From contig JHYJ01000008.1 in NCBI GenBank assembly GCA_000621425.1, positions 124,001 through 188,000 on the forward strand: a stretch of 64,000 nucleotides of DNA, written 5' to 3'. The notes below the pieces were generated by a model, which was not told the DNA's origin, ran no database searches, and was given only the letters and a program-made list of their open reading frames with translations. The stretch is from Lachnospiraceae bacterium AB2028 (lineage in GTDB: Bacteria; Bacillota; Clostridia; Lachnospirales; Lachnospiraceae). The first letter of the stretch is position 1; each line of letters opens with the position of its first letter. Both the position numbers and the translations under genes were made by a program. Positions 16,555-25,586 of the stretch are shown one piece after another.

Positions 16555-19500
16555 TAGCCACCTCCGGCTTTTTGTTTCTCTTCAGTAGCTTTCCTATGCT
16601 GTTCTTATCAAAAGTAAATATAAGGAATAAGATTACAAGCACACCCATAATGACCATGAAATTCCTTATTCCTTCAACCATACCGAAAGAAAGCAGGAAT
16701 CCGTAAACTATAGGGCCCAGCGTCTGTCCGGCACTTTCCATCATGGAATAAATTCCCATGGCCTTTCCGCCACCATACGCCTTTACCTCGTTCAGTTCGC
16801 TGAAATAAGTATACTGGCAGGTGTATGCAAAGGATATGATCAGCGATAGGATGACCACTCCGACGATGGCTGAATATACAGTAGGGAATACAACATATAT
16901 AGCCATATTCGCAGCCATCAGTATGCTTGAACAAACCACTGAGCTACCTGCACCATATCTCTTTATCATGACGTTTGCAATATACGGTCCAATATACAGT
17001 ACAACCATTCCGCAGAGCAGGTAAATCTGTCCTATCCTTGTTTCCGAAATTCCCGCACCATCCGCAATGATAGGGAAAAAATACTCCCTATAGGACAGAG
17101 ACATCATAAAAGGGAGCAGTATCATCAGGAAAAATGCCACAACTCTCCTTCTGGTAAAAAACCATATAAATGACTTGTGTGCATCACCGTCTTCATCTTC
17201 TTTTTCTTTGGCTGATTCCTTAGCCCTAATTGTCGCAAGCAGGGCTTTTTCTTTCTTACGGAAGGGAACCATGAAGAATGAGATAACAAGGCCTAAACCT
17301 AACAGCACTGCACCAACAATATATATAAGTTTATAACCGCCCATAGAAAGCAGCACGGATGAAATACCGGCACCTATGGTCAGTCCAGAAAGAGTTCCTG
17401 CTGAAACTCCGGCAAATGCCTGCTCGGAGCTTTCTTCACCGTCAGCCTCTGATGCCGCAGTATTACACGACACATATACGACTCCCATGCCCATTCCTAT
17501 GAAAGCCTTACCAATGAGTAAGCCATAATAATTTCCGCTGGCAAAACAAATTATGAAACCTGCAGCCTGAAGGGCAAATCCGGTTATAAGCGCAAATTTC
17601 ACTCCAAATTTTTCAGCAAATCTGCCTCCAACCATTGAGAATATAGCCATAAGCAGCAGCTGCATTGACATCGGCAGCGCTATAGCTACGCCGCTTGCGA
17701 TAGGAAGGGAACCGTCATACAGTTCCGTACAAAGCAGGACCATAAAAACATCCTGCATGGAATCTGCCGCATAAGAAAGGAACATGAGTGTCCTTAAGGG
17801 AACACGCGACGGCATATCATTTGCCTTGATTTTATTTTTCTCAATTCTCTCCTCAACAAAATTAAACAGGAACAGGAACTCAAGCATAAACATAGTCATG
17901 ACAACTGCACAACAGATAACATTAAGTACCATTTCCTGCATAAGTTTTGTCTGTTCTCTCTGCATCTTGTCAAGATTCTGACCCACTTCAAGAAGTGCCA
18001 CTATCCTTCCGGAAGAATCCCTTACAGGCTCAAGTACAAATGACCAGGCACCATAACTACTGGTTTCAGTTGTATTTATCGGCAATCCAGTCCTCAGCAC
18101 CTCAGAATAGTCATTATCACCATATTCATAAACAGCTCCACCTGTGGCAACCGTCTCCTCATAATCCATGACAGAATTGATATTTACCTTATCAGTGGTA
18201 TATATTACATAATAGTAGTAAATGCCGCTGTTATATCCCACCTCTATCATTTCATCAAGCGGCTCTTTAACAGCAAGGTAATCTTCACTTCCGTATGAAT
18301 CTACAGAATCAATATTAGCAAGCTTTTGGGTATCTATCGCTGACAGCATCAATTCTGCAAACACCCTCACGCTGTCATTCCGGATCAGCAGGCGTTCTTC
18401 CTGTGCTTCTCCCATCAATATATAAGTAATAAAAGCAGCTATTATGATGCTGGCAATAACAACCATCAGGATTCTCAGCACGGACTCGCTCTCCAGTGCC
18501 ATATAGAGAAGTTTGACACCGGCAAAGAGCAAAAACAGCAATCCCAGGACACAAGTGAATATCATCACTATCCAGACAATCACAGTCATATAGAAATCAT
18601 TATTGCCCAGCATATTGACATATTCCAATGAACCAACATCGGAAAATGATGACCTTATTACTGCAGTATTATCAACACCTACAAACAGGTTTGCATCTGC
18701 ATCCACGCACATCTCATAAACCGGGTAACCTGTCTCCATCAGTTCCGTTGCTTTTCCGTCACCATGAAGATCATATGCGTATATAATGCATCTATTGGGG
18801 TCAGAAATGTAAATAACTTCATCTGCCACATCCAGTGTCCAAGGATTCGTTCCTTCAGGAAGATCTATGTCCACCCCGGTCGTATCGCCACTATCATACT
18901 GCACTACACTGCCATTACGATAGGCAACCACAAGTCTGTCATGCCCTGAGTCATACATAGCATCGTTTATCTTCATCCGTGCAGGGACGCTGCGGCACAT
19001 CACGGCATCACGCGATGCATTGAAAAAATAAACCTCAATGTTCTCACCCGTATCCCTGATAAAATATATTGTTCCCGCCTCATCATAAATTGTCTTTATA
19101 GTACTGTACTGAAGCGGTCCATCCTCGACCTCTGTATAATCCCTTTCCCAAAGAGTCTCATAACCCTTATCTCTAAAAAGCAGTATTCTCTCCTTGTCTA
19201 TAAGATTGCCGCGGCTGCCATATTCAACATCCACAATGTAAAGATTCTCTGCCTCATCCGCTGCCAGATGCTGCGCATAATAGAAACCGTATTCGCTCTC
19301 TCCGCCTGTCAGTTCATAATCAATCCTGTCATTTTCATCCATCACAAGCACAGTCTTCATGCTATGGTCAATGACAAGAAGATGCCCCGTTGCTCCCACG
19401 GTAGCCTCACTCGCCGAAGTCACTTCATATGTCAGTCCATCATCAAGATAATCACAGAAAAAACTTAAAAAAATGAGCAGTATGAGCAGCACAAAAAAAC

Positions 19501-19570
19501 ATGCCAACACAAGCACACGGTTTTCTGCAATCCGCTTTATCCGTTTTACCGACTGCATTCCTTTGCCCAT
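16547..19570 (-). CDS. MFS transporter fused to an extracytoplasmic propeller and CACHE sensor
   Basis: A 1007-residue membrane protein with an unusual build. One N-terminal helix (about residues 18-38) is followed by a beta-propeller-like ectodomain of repeated short strands (about 50-325, with units such as NLYIVDVEYG and EVIYISDPNR). Two helices follow, then a second ectodomain of CACHE type (about 395-560), another helix, and a full 12-helix major facilitator domain (about 610-995). An MFS-like motif GGRFAEKFG lies between helices 2 and 3, and a long charged loop (KEKEDEDGD) divides the two halves. The order of modules suggests a transporter gated or monitored by an outside signal. It is the first gene of the GNAT-PP2C-RsbW operon. 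The start could also be the Met four codons further in. Confidence 0.8.
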   Translation of the reverse strand: MGKGMQSVKRIKRIAENRVLVLACFFVLLILLIFLSFFCDYLDDGLTYEVTSASEATVGATGHLLVIDHSMKTVLVMDENDRIDYELTGGESEYGFYYAQHLAADEAENLYIVDVEYGSRGNLIDKERILLFRDKGYETLWERDYTEVEDGPLQYSTIKTIYDEAGTIYFIRDTGENIEVYFFNASRDAVMCRSVPARMKINDAMYDSGHDRLVVAYRNGSVVQYDSGDTTGVDIDLPEGTNPWTLDVADEVIYISDPNRCIIYAYDLHGDGKATELMETGYPVYEMCVDADANLFVGVDNTAVIRSSFSDVGSLEYVNMLGNNDFYMTVIVWIVMIFTCVLGLLFLLFAGVKLLYMALESESVLRILMVVIASIIIAAFITYILMGEAQEERLLIRNDSVRVFAELMLSAIDTQKLANIDSVDSYGSEDYLAVKEPLDEMIEVGYNSGIYYYYVIYTTDKVNINSVMDYEETVATGGAVYEYGDNDYSEVLRTGLPINTTETSSYGAWSFVLEPVRDSSGRIVALLEVGQNLDKMQREQTKLMQEMVLNVICCAVVMTMFMLEFLFLFNFVEERIEKNKIKANDMPSRVPLRTLMFLSYAADSMQDVFMVLLCTELYDGSLPIASGVAIALPMSMQLLLMAIFSMVGGRFAEKFGVKFALITGFALQAAGFIICFASGNYYGLLIGKAFIGMGMGVVYVSCNTAASEADGEESSEQAFAGVSAGTLSGLTIGAGISSVLLSMGGYKLIYIVGAVLLGLGLVISFFMVPFRKKEKALLATIRAKESAKEKEDEDGDAHKSFIWFFTRRRVVAFFLMILLPFMMSLSYREYFFPIIADGAGISETRIGQIYLLCGMVVLYIGPYIANVMIKRYGAGSSVVCSSILMAANMAIYVVFPTVYSAIVGVVILSLIISFAYTCQYTYFSELNEVKAYGGGKAMGIYSMMESAGQTLGPIVYGFLLSFGMVEGIRNFMVIMGVLVILFLIFTFDKNSIGKLLKRNKKPEVAND

Positions 19571-19739
19571 ACTATCTGTCCATTACACTTAAACAAAAAA
19601 TAACACACAATTATCTAAATATGGTATCATAAAATCGTTGAAAATTAAAGCTAACTATTCAGGACAGCACCATACACCTATTGCTGATGGCGTAACCAAA
19701 TTTAGCTCTCAATTATAGAATAATCCAGGAGTGTGTCAC

Positions 19740-20654
19740 ATGAAAAAAAGTCATGCAAGTCTCTTATTCCCCGCCATAGTACTATTTGTACTTACTTTGT
19801 TCGGACTGTTCAAGTTCGATGTATTTGTAAATATAATACTAATCACCCTTCACAGCATCCTTCTAATAATAATGTGCTGGCTTAATGTTTCTGAATGCAG
19901 TGAATCAATAGAAGACACCTCCAACGATGAAGAGTTTGAAGAATTGCAGCGAAAGAATATTGAATTAAAGAATATGCTGCAGGTAAGCGAAAAGAATGCC
20001 CAGGAAAAGGACGAAGCCCTGACAGGAATAAGGGAATTCAGTGAAAAACTCGGTCAGGAAAAGGAAGCCCTTGAAGCTGAAATTTTTGAGCTGAAAAAAG
20101 CAAAATCCGAATTAGAAAAAGAACTGGAAGAGAAATCAGCTGTCAAGGTACCTGAGAAGGCAGAACCCGATCTTTCCTCCCTGCTTCCTCCTATAAGTGA
20201 ATCAGAGACAGCCACTGTAGATATAATCGCCATTGCCAACGAAGCGGTCAACGAACTTAAAGAAAGTGCAAGGGATGCCGGTCTTGCCGTACATATCTCA
20301 ACGGTAGCTGAAAGCATGATGGTAAAGGCTTCCACCACCAGAATGCGGATCCTTTTCAAAAACATCATTGACAACTCCATAAAATACATGAAGCGTGCCG
20401 GCTCACTTACCATTACAATCTCCAACATTGGAAGCGATATTTTCATTGTAATGAAGGATACCGGCGAAGGCCTTTCAGAAAAGGAAACTGACAGGATATT
20501 CGAGCTGAACTATCAGGGTGCAAACAGAATAAGCGGCAACGGACTGGGACTCACCCAGGCACGGGCCATAGTAAATTACTACGGCGGTACGATTTACGCC
20601 AGAAGCAATGTCGGTGCGGGAATGGCTATCTACATCCAGCTTCCCACAACTTAA
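19740..20654 (+). CDS. Membrane HATPase protein without a recognisable DHp domain
   Basis: A 304-residue protein with two N-terminal membrane helices (about residues 5-45), a long coiled coil (about 60-135), and a GHKL ATPase domain like that of histidine kinases. The N box is NIIDNSIKYM, G1 is DTGEGLS, the F box IFELNYQG and the G2 box GNGLGLTQA. Where the phospho-accepting His helix should lie I see only coiled coil, so it may not be a normal histidine kinase, or its His is elsewhere. No response regulator is adjacent. The ATG at 19740 is preferred over a GTG at 19731 because AGGAG lies eight bases before it. The SH3 gene follows after 27 bases. Confidence 0.75.
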   Translation: MKKSHASLLFPAIVLFVLTLFGLFKFDVFVNIILITLHSILLIIMCWLNVSECSESIEDTSNDEEFEELQRKNIELKNMLQVSEKNAQEKDEALTGIREFSEKLGQEKEALEAEIFELKKAKSELEKELEEKSAVKVPEKAEPDLSSLLPPISESETATVDIIAIANEAVNELKESARDAGLAVHISTVAESMMVKASTTRMRILFKNIIDNSIKYMKRAGSLTITISNIGSDIFIVMKDTGEGLSEKETDRIFELNYQGANRISGNGLGLTQARAIVNYYGGTIYARSNVGAGMAIYIQLPTT

Positions 20655-20681
20655 GGATAACAGTCAGGCAGAAGGCAGATT

Positions 20682-21359
20682 ATGGATAAAAATAAAAAAT
20701 TACTATTTGCAGGAATATGGATTTATCTCGGACTGGGCTGTTTTTCAGCTTTGTTGTACTGTTTTTTCCCTTCGCTTTCAAGCAATGCCAGGGACAAGTT
20801 TGAAAACGATACCACTATAGTGGTAGACACTGACATGCAGGCGGAAAACATCATTACAGATACTCCTGCTGCAACAGAAGAGACTCCGGCCCCCACTGAA
20901 GAAACGGCTACGCCTACTCCGGAACCCACAGCTGAGCCTACGCCCGAACCTACTCCGGAGCCTACACCTGAAGCAACTGAAGAACCTACAGAAGCACCCG
21001 TAGATGACAGTATCGTGGGACCTATATATCAGGGAACCGTAAATACCGGTGGTCTCTCGCTCTGCCTGCGTGACAAGCCTGCTCTGGACGCTGCCGTACT
21101 GACTCAGATACCGAATGACTCCATGGTATACGCTTTCCCCACGGAAGAGGAATCCTGGTACAAGGTAATAACTCCCGACGGAAAAAACATTGGATACAGC
21201 TATAAATACATCAAACTTACTGAGATAAGTGAAGATGATCTTCCTGATGCCGTAAAAGAAACTTTAAAAAATTCAACTGAAGAAAACACGGAAAGCGAAG
21301 AATCGGAAAATGACGATTCCGCCGAAGAAACTGATGATTCAGAAACACCAAAGGGCTGA
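20682..21359 (+). CDS. Membrane-anchored SH3 domain protein with Pro/Thr/Glu linker
   Basis: A 225-residue protein with one N-terminal membrane helix (about residues 7-28). A low-complexity linker of repeated T-P-E-P units follows (about 65-105), then an SH3-like domain (about 112-175, with GLSLCLRDKPALDA and SWYKVITPDGKNIGYSY), and an acidic tail rich in Glu, Ser and Asp. Bacterial SH3 domains of this kind usually bind cell wall, so the protein probably sits outside the membrane and spans the wall with its stiff linker. It is co-directional with the HATPase gene and convergent with the FtsE-like gene, whose stop lies only 6 bases away. Confidence 0.82.
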   Translation: MDKNKKLLFAGIWIYLGLGCFSALLYCFFPSLSSNARDKFENDTTIVVDTDMQAENIITDTPAATEETPAPTEETATPTPEPTAEPTPEPTPEPTPEATEEPTEAPVDDSIVGPIYQGTVNTGGLSLCLRDKPALDAAVLTQIPNDSMVYAFPTEEESWYKVITPDGKNIGYSYKYIKLTEISEDDLPDAVKETLKNSTEENTESEESENDDSAEETDDSETPKG

Positions 21360-21365
21360 GCAGTT

Positions 21366-22025
21366 TTATTCTTCAATATAGTGCCCTGTATGATCTGACA
21401 GGACAAACTCTTTATATATCAAGCCTTCTGTGGCATCTACATTATGAGTAGCTACCAGGACAGTTATTCCCTGACTCCTTATAATGCTAAAGATTTTCAT
21501 AATCTCCCTTGAATTTGCGGGATCAAGATTACCAGTGGGTTCATCGGCTATCAGTAACCTGGGATTGTTCATAAGTGCCCTGCCAATACAAAGCCGCTGC
21601 CTTTCACCGCCCGAAAGTTCCAGCGGAATGTTGTTGAATTTATCCTGCATTCCCAAAAGAGTCAGAATGCTGGTTATCTTCCTTTCAGACTCCTTACGGC
21701 TTAAACCTATAACCTGACGTACTATATCAAGGTTCTCATATACCGTGGACTCCTCCAGCAGTCTAAAATCCTGAAAGACCACTCCCATATTTCTGCGATA
21801 AGCCGGCAGATCCCTGTCCTTAAGCTTTGTAATATCCTTACCATCAACAAGAATCTTACCCGAATCAGGTTTTAATTCAGCAGTTATAAGCTTGATAAGC
21901 GTGGTTTTGCCCACACCGCTCTCCCCTGTTACCAATACAAAAGAACCCGCATCAACCGTCATGTCGAGACCGGAAAAAACGGGTTCTTCTTTATATGCAA
22001 AATTTACATTGTTAAATTCAATCAC
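21366..22025 (-). CDS. FtsE-like ABC ATPase
   Basis: A 219-residue ABC ATPase close to FtsE in its pattern. GESGVGKTT is the Walker A, VFQDFRLLEESTVYEN follows the Q-loop (as in FtsE, VFQDFRLL), LSGGERQRLCIGRA is the signature, LLIADEPTGNLDP the Walker B, and VATHN the switch. FtsE normally works with the membrane protein FtsX to activate cell wall hydrolases during division, but no ftsX is present here. Its GTG start overlaps the TGA of the STAS gene (GTGA), so the two are translated together. The gene product could serve an unlinked FtsX or a dedicated partner. Its 3' end meets the SH3 gene tail-to-tail. Confidence 0.8.
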   Translation of the reverse strand: MIEFNNVNFAYKEEPVFSGLDMTVDAGSFVLVTGESGVGKTTLIKLITAELKPDSGKILVDGKDITKLKDRDLPAYRRNMGVVFQDFRLLEESTVYENLDIVRQVIGLSRKESERKITSILTLLGMQDKFNNIPLELSGGERQRLCIGRALMNNPRLLIADEPTGNLDPANSREIMKIFSIIRSQGITVLVATHNVDATEGLIYKEFVLSDHTGHYIEE

Positions 22026-22321
22026 TGTATCGTAAGAATATTCTTAAAGCCGGTCATCTTAAGTACTTCCATCACTGCATCGTTAACGTTTGTCAATACC
22101 ATGGAGCCACCCTTTGACTGGGCTGTTTTCTGTCCAAGCAGTAGACCGCGCAGACCGGCACTTGAAATATACGCAACTTCCTCAAAATCCAGAACGACAT
22201 TGCTGCATTTCTGAAACGCACCAAGAACTGCATTCTGAAACTCAGGTGCAGTATTTGTCTCTATACGTCCCTCTATGGAAAGGACAAGCTTGCCCTCTGC
22301 AAATTCATCAGTAATTGTCAT
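22022..22321 (-). CDS. STAS-domain anti-anti-sigma-type protein
   Basis: A 99-residue single STAS domain. The phospho-acceptor Ser lies in ISSAGLRGLL (about residue 57), as in SpoIIAA and RsbV, within VVLDFEEVAYISSAGLR. It is the natural partner for the RsbW-like kinase at 13868-14284 and the PP2C at 14338-15963. A TTG three bases upstream is possible, but the ATG at 22321 is favoured. The gene has a near-perfect promoter of its own (22383-22411) lying just after the last CIS gene, and it is coupled to the FtsE-like gene. Confidence 0.88.
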   Translation of the reverse strand: MTITDEFAEGKLVLSIEGRIETNTAPEFQNAVLGAFQKCSNVVLDFEEVAYISSAGLRGLLLGQKTAQSKGGSMVLTNVNDAVMEVLKMTGFKNILTIQ

Positions 22322-22382
22322 CAAGTTATACCTAAATTATGTTCTACCGTTAGTCGTCCTATTCTGTAAATCCTAACGATTC

Positions 22383-22411
22383 ATTATAATATATTATCTT
22401 TCCTATGTCAA
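22383..22411 (-). promoter_or_regulatory. Consensus sigma-A promoter for the STAS-FtsE-like pair
   Basis: On the minus strand TTGACA (22406-22411) and TATAAT (22383-22388) are exactly 17 bases apart, both perfect matches. The predicted transcript starts about 22376, giving a leader of roughly 55 bases. So the pair can be expressed constitutively and separately from the CIS operon upstream. Confidence 0.85.
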
Positions 22412-22437
22412 AATCACAGCCACAACAAATCGTTTTA

Positions 22438-23481
22438 TCACTGCAGCTTTATCCTGTCGCTGATACCCACGTTCTCATCAAGAACAACAGCCTTATCCTC
22501 AGGCAGATTTGCATTCATATCAAGGTAACTGCCGGAATCCATAACCGAACTCTCTCCCAAAACATCTATATGCAGAACCGTCCTGGCAGGGACAAACTGG
22601 TTAGCTAAGAAAAGCAACTGCTGGTACATGGTTTCCGACAAGCGTTTTCTCACTAAAACATCTACATCAAAGGGACCTCTTTCCGCATTTCCATAAGGCA
22701 GACCTTCTACAATATCATCCGTAAAGTTTATATTTTGGTTTTCGATTATCCTGACATCTTCACCTAAGATTATCTGAAATACTCTTTCAAGCGCATAACG
22801 TGTCCCCTTGTAGCCTGTCAGAGTATACAGCTCTTTTACAAATGTCCTGAGAGTCTCTTCAGGAAGAAATTTACTGCTGATTTCTATTCCCATCCACGAA
22901 GCATATACAGGCAGCAGTTCAACCGGGCAGGTATCAAGATCCAGTATCTTATCAAGCTCTTCTATTTCATCCTGAAACTCCCCATGAACAGTCGAAAAAA
23001 TCGACATATACCTATGTATGAAGGAATTCCTATCCCTATAAATTTCAGGGAGTTCTTCCATAAAGGTATCGCCATGCTGGTATACCTTCATATTCTCCAA
23101 TATGCAGCTACCGGTTTCTTCGATTGTTATCGCAAGATACAGATACCTTCCTTCCAGCGAATAAAGCAACACATCCTTCATTCCCTTGGTGCACTGTATG
23201 CTGTCACGCCTAAAGAACTCTATATTTGAAACATCGTCATCAGGAAGCTTATCGTTAACAGCAAAAGCAAAAACCGTGATCAGCATGTTTGAATCCATCT
23301 GTGCCTTAATAGCCAAACGTCCCCATTCTGAATCTTTTTTCCCGCTATCTATAGGTTTAAAGATAACAATATTTCTATACACCGACTCATCAGCAACTAA
23401 TGAGTCACCCTGTACGGTAAACCCTTCCAGAATAGCATCCTTTATTCGATTTTTCTTAATGGAATAAGTCTTTCCAGCCAT
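22438..23481 (-). CDS. CIS baseplate protein, phage tail protein I (P2 gpI)-like
   Basis: A 347-residue protein. The N-terminal 125 residues are a beta-rich domain of unknown role. The rest has the phage P2 gpI pattern: EELPEIYRDRNSFIHRYMSI, then TCPVELLPVYASWMGIEI, then LRTFVKELYTLTGYKGTRYA. It continues with a helical segment and a short C-terminal beta part (VPARTVLHIDV). In Afp/PVC and tailed phages, related proteins cap the wedge and attach fibres. It is the last gene of the CIS operon and follows the Afp12-like gene by 14 bases. No fibre gene follows it. Confidence 0.85.
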   Translation of the reverse strand: MAGKTYSIKKNRIKDAILEGFTVQGDSLVADESVYRNIVIFKPIDSGKKDSEWGRLAIKAQMDSNMLITVFAFAVNDKLPDDDVSNIEFFRRDSIQCTKGMKDVLLYSLEGRYLYLAITIEETGSCILENMKVYQHGDTFMEELPEIYRDRNSFIHRYMSIFSTVHGEFQDEIEELDKILDLDTCPVELLPVYASWMGIEISSKFLPEETLRTFVKELYTLTGYKGTRYALERVFQIILGEDVRIIENQNINFTDDIVEGLPYGNAERGPFDVDVLVRKRLSETMYQQLLFLANQFVPARTVLHIDVLGESSVMDSGSYLDMNANLPEDKAVVLDENVGISDRIKLQ

Positions 23482-23495
23482 TTTTAGCCTCCCTA

Positions 23496-25586
23496 TCAGT
23501 CAAAAGTGACAGCATTTACGTATAGTCTGCCGGGATAAAGCAATACATTTTTCTTCGGAACCAGCTCAGACTCCGAAACTTTTGCTGAACCGGCTCTCTG
23601 AACTGTCATGGAAATATCTGAAACATACTCAACACATTCCAGTGATTCCACATTTCTTATAACAGTTTCGTACTCCAGAGGATCACCAAAATTACTGTCA
23701 CCATCCACATAACGAATACTGTCACGCAACACTTCTTCTATGCTTTCCTTGTAATTATCGAAATAAGGCTTAACATATACATTTATGCGTATATCCACAC
23801 CTACATACTCTGGATCAAGAATCTCAAATTTGGTGGTAAGTATACGCCTTTTCTCAAGATATTCGGATATCAGTTTCTTGTATAACGAAGAAAGCTTTGG
23901 GCACTGTGCTCCGGTTCCGGGCATTACAGCTAAATAAACCGTATTATCTGCCGGTTCAGGCCATGCCCTAACCTTCCCTATGCAAAGCCCCGGGGTTTCC
24001 CTGACTATACGCTCATAGTCTGCTCCTGTTACCGCGGTGTTTGGATTATCCATATCCAATATCAGACGCTTTCTGACATCCTCAAATGACTCCCTGAACG
24101 CACCGCCTGTACCTGCAGAACAGTTCCTAAACTTTAGTCCCGGCAGAGCAGGAGACGTAAACTCACAACCTGAACGGATATTACCTGCAGAACCCCTTGT
24201 TACTGAAACACAGCCCATGAAAAGCTCCGCCCCGATGAAATCACCGGCATCCTCTATCACTATTCTGCCAGTTTTTTCAAGCAGATGATAATACAATCCA
24301 TTTTCAACAGCCTTGTCCGGTCTTACGAAATCATACAGGTATTCACCATTCTCGTCTTCCCTTCTGGCAATCAAAGTAAAGCTGTCCTTAACTACATTTT
24401 TCATCGGAAGTCTTATAGTCTCATTATCATAGCCATAAACCGTTCCAACGCGGTAATGTTTCATTACATCCTCTGAATAACTGATTATCCTTATAGGTTC
24501 TTTATAGTCACCCGGTGCATAGCCAAACTTTTCTTTACTAAAAGACACCTTATAGCTTACGCCATCATCACTGTCGATATCACAATATCTTCCAGTGTCC
24601 TCGCTGCCATTCGATATCTGATAGCGCCTATAGGAAGACCCTTTTTCCTCTTTTCCGAATATCAGGAAATATGGTTCCTTCGAAAGAACTGATTTAAATC
24701 TGAATTCTTTTTTTGATTGTATAATAAGCGATGCCCGGGTATCCCTCTGCCATGCTTCAAAAAGAAATCCGTCTACCTGATAAAACTCCGGCGTCACATC
24801 ATAATCAGCCCTTTTTACTCTCACCCTGAGACAGAATCCGCTTTCCTCAACCTTTTCAAAAAGTGCAGGACTTCCCTCAGGCATGCGGATCTTTACTTCA
24901 CCGCTTCCCATGAAACCGGCGGTATAGTCATGTACCTTTATCGGCAGAAAACCTGCTGCAGTATATATTTCCCATTCAAGGGATGCAAAAACATCATTTG
25001 CCCGATCAGTAAAAGGTGTACGTCCTTCAACATCACGCATAGTGAAATAGAAAATACATTCATTTCCTGCAGCTGGCAGACCATCGCAGATAAAATAGAG
25101 AGCTGCGCCTTCACTTACCTCGGAACCAAGAGCCTGTATGGGAACAACCGCATCTGCCTGCGTAAGGGTAGGCAAGAGCTTAAAATCTTCCTCGTTATCT
25201 GAAAAATAAACGGCATTCAGATGGCTTAAGCCTATATCCAGCTCCTTGCGGGTCTCAAAGCACATATCGCCTATCATAAATTTCTGAGAATCATCAATAT
25301 GCACTGAACGTCCTACACTATCTGTTGTCAGCAGTATACGCGCACATTTTCCTTTTCTGGGCATAAAGCCGAAAAGTTTCATAAGTGCCAGCCTCTGCTT
25401 ATTAGTAACCGCAGGAATTGTAGCTCCCTGTATGGCTACTTCATTTAAGAGTTCCTCCAATATGGTTACACCCGGATCAGAAGGATTGTAATTTGTCCAC
25501 TCCTTTGAATACATGGGAAGCCTTATAAGGGCATCCACGTACCTCGCCGTTAATTCTCTGTTTTTTTCATTTCTGATCTCAAGCAA
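23496..25586 (-). CDS. CIS baseplate wedge protein, Afp12-like (gpJ family)
   Basis: A 696-residue wedge component. The N-terminus carries the conserved YNPSDPGVTILEELLNE of Afp12-type baseplate assembly proteins, followed by the LMKLFGFMPRKG segment. The C-terminal half shows the gpJ-like pattern with DYERIVRETPGLCIGKVRAWP and the ILDPEYVGVDIRINVYVKP stretch that forms the inner wedge ring. The start is a TTG (25586) with GGGGAGG eight bases before it. It overlaps the end of the Afp11-like gene by 8 bases; a longer frame to 25610 has no binding site. It would form the wedge together with the larger protein upstream. Confidence 0.87.
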   Translation of the reverse strand: MLEIRNEKNRELTARYVDALIRLPMYSKEWTNYNPSDPGVTILEELLNEVAIQGATIPAVTNKQRLALMKLFGFMPRKGKCARILLTTDSVGRSVHIDDSQKFMIGDMCFETRKELDIGLSHLNAVYFSDNEEDFKLLPTLTQADAVVPIQALGSEVSEGAALYFICDGLPAAGNECIFYFTMRDVEGRTPFTDRANDVFASLEWEIYTAAGFLPIKVHDYTAGFMGSGEVKIRMPEGSPALFEKVEESGFCLRVRVKRADYDVTPEFYQVDGFLFEAWQRDTRASLIIQSKKEFRFKSVLSKEPYFLIFGKEEKGSSYRRYQISNGSEDTGRYCDIDSDDGVSYKVSFSKEKFGYAPGDYKEPIRIISYSEDVMKHYRVGTVYGYDNETIRLPMKNVVKDSFTLIARREDENGEYLYDFVRPDKAVENGLYYHLLEKTGRIVIEDAGDFIGAELFMGCVSVTRGSAGNIRSGCEFTSPALPGLKFRNCSAGTGGAFRESFEDVRKRLILDMDNPNTAVTGADYERIVRETPGLCIGKVRAWPEPADNTVYLAVMPGTGAQCPKLSSLYKKLISEYLEKRRILTTKFEILDPEYVGVDIRINVYVKPYFDNYKESIEEVLRDSIRYVDGDSNFGDPLEYETVIRNVESLECVEYVSDISMTVQRAGSAKVSESELVPKKNVLLYPGRLYVNAVTFD

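Noticed and set aside
19571-19739. Clear promoters for the divergent MFS-fusion and HATPase genes
   Set aside because: Several TA-rich hexamers exist but none has a convincing -35 with proper spacing on either strand.
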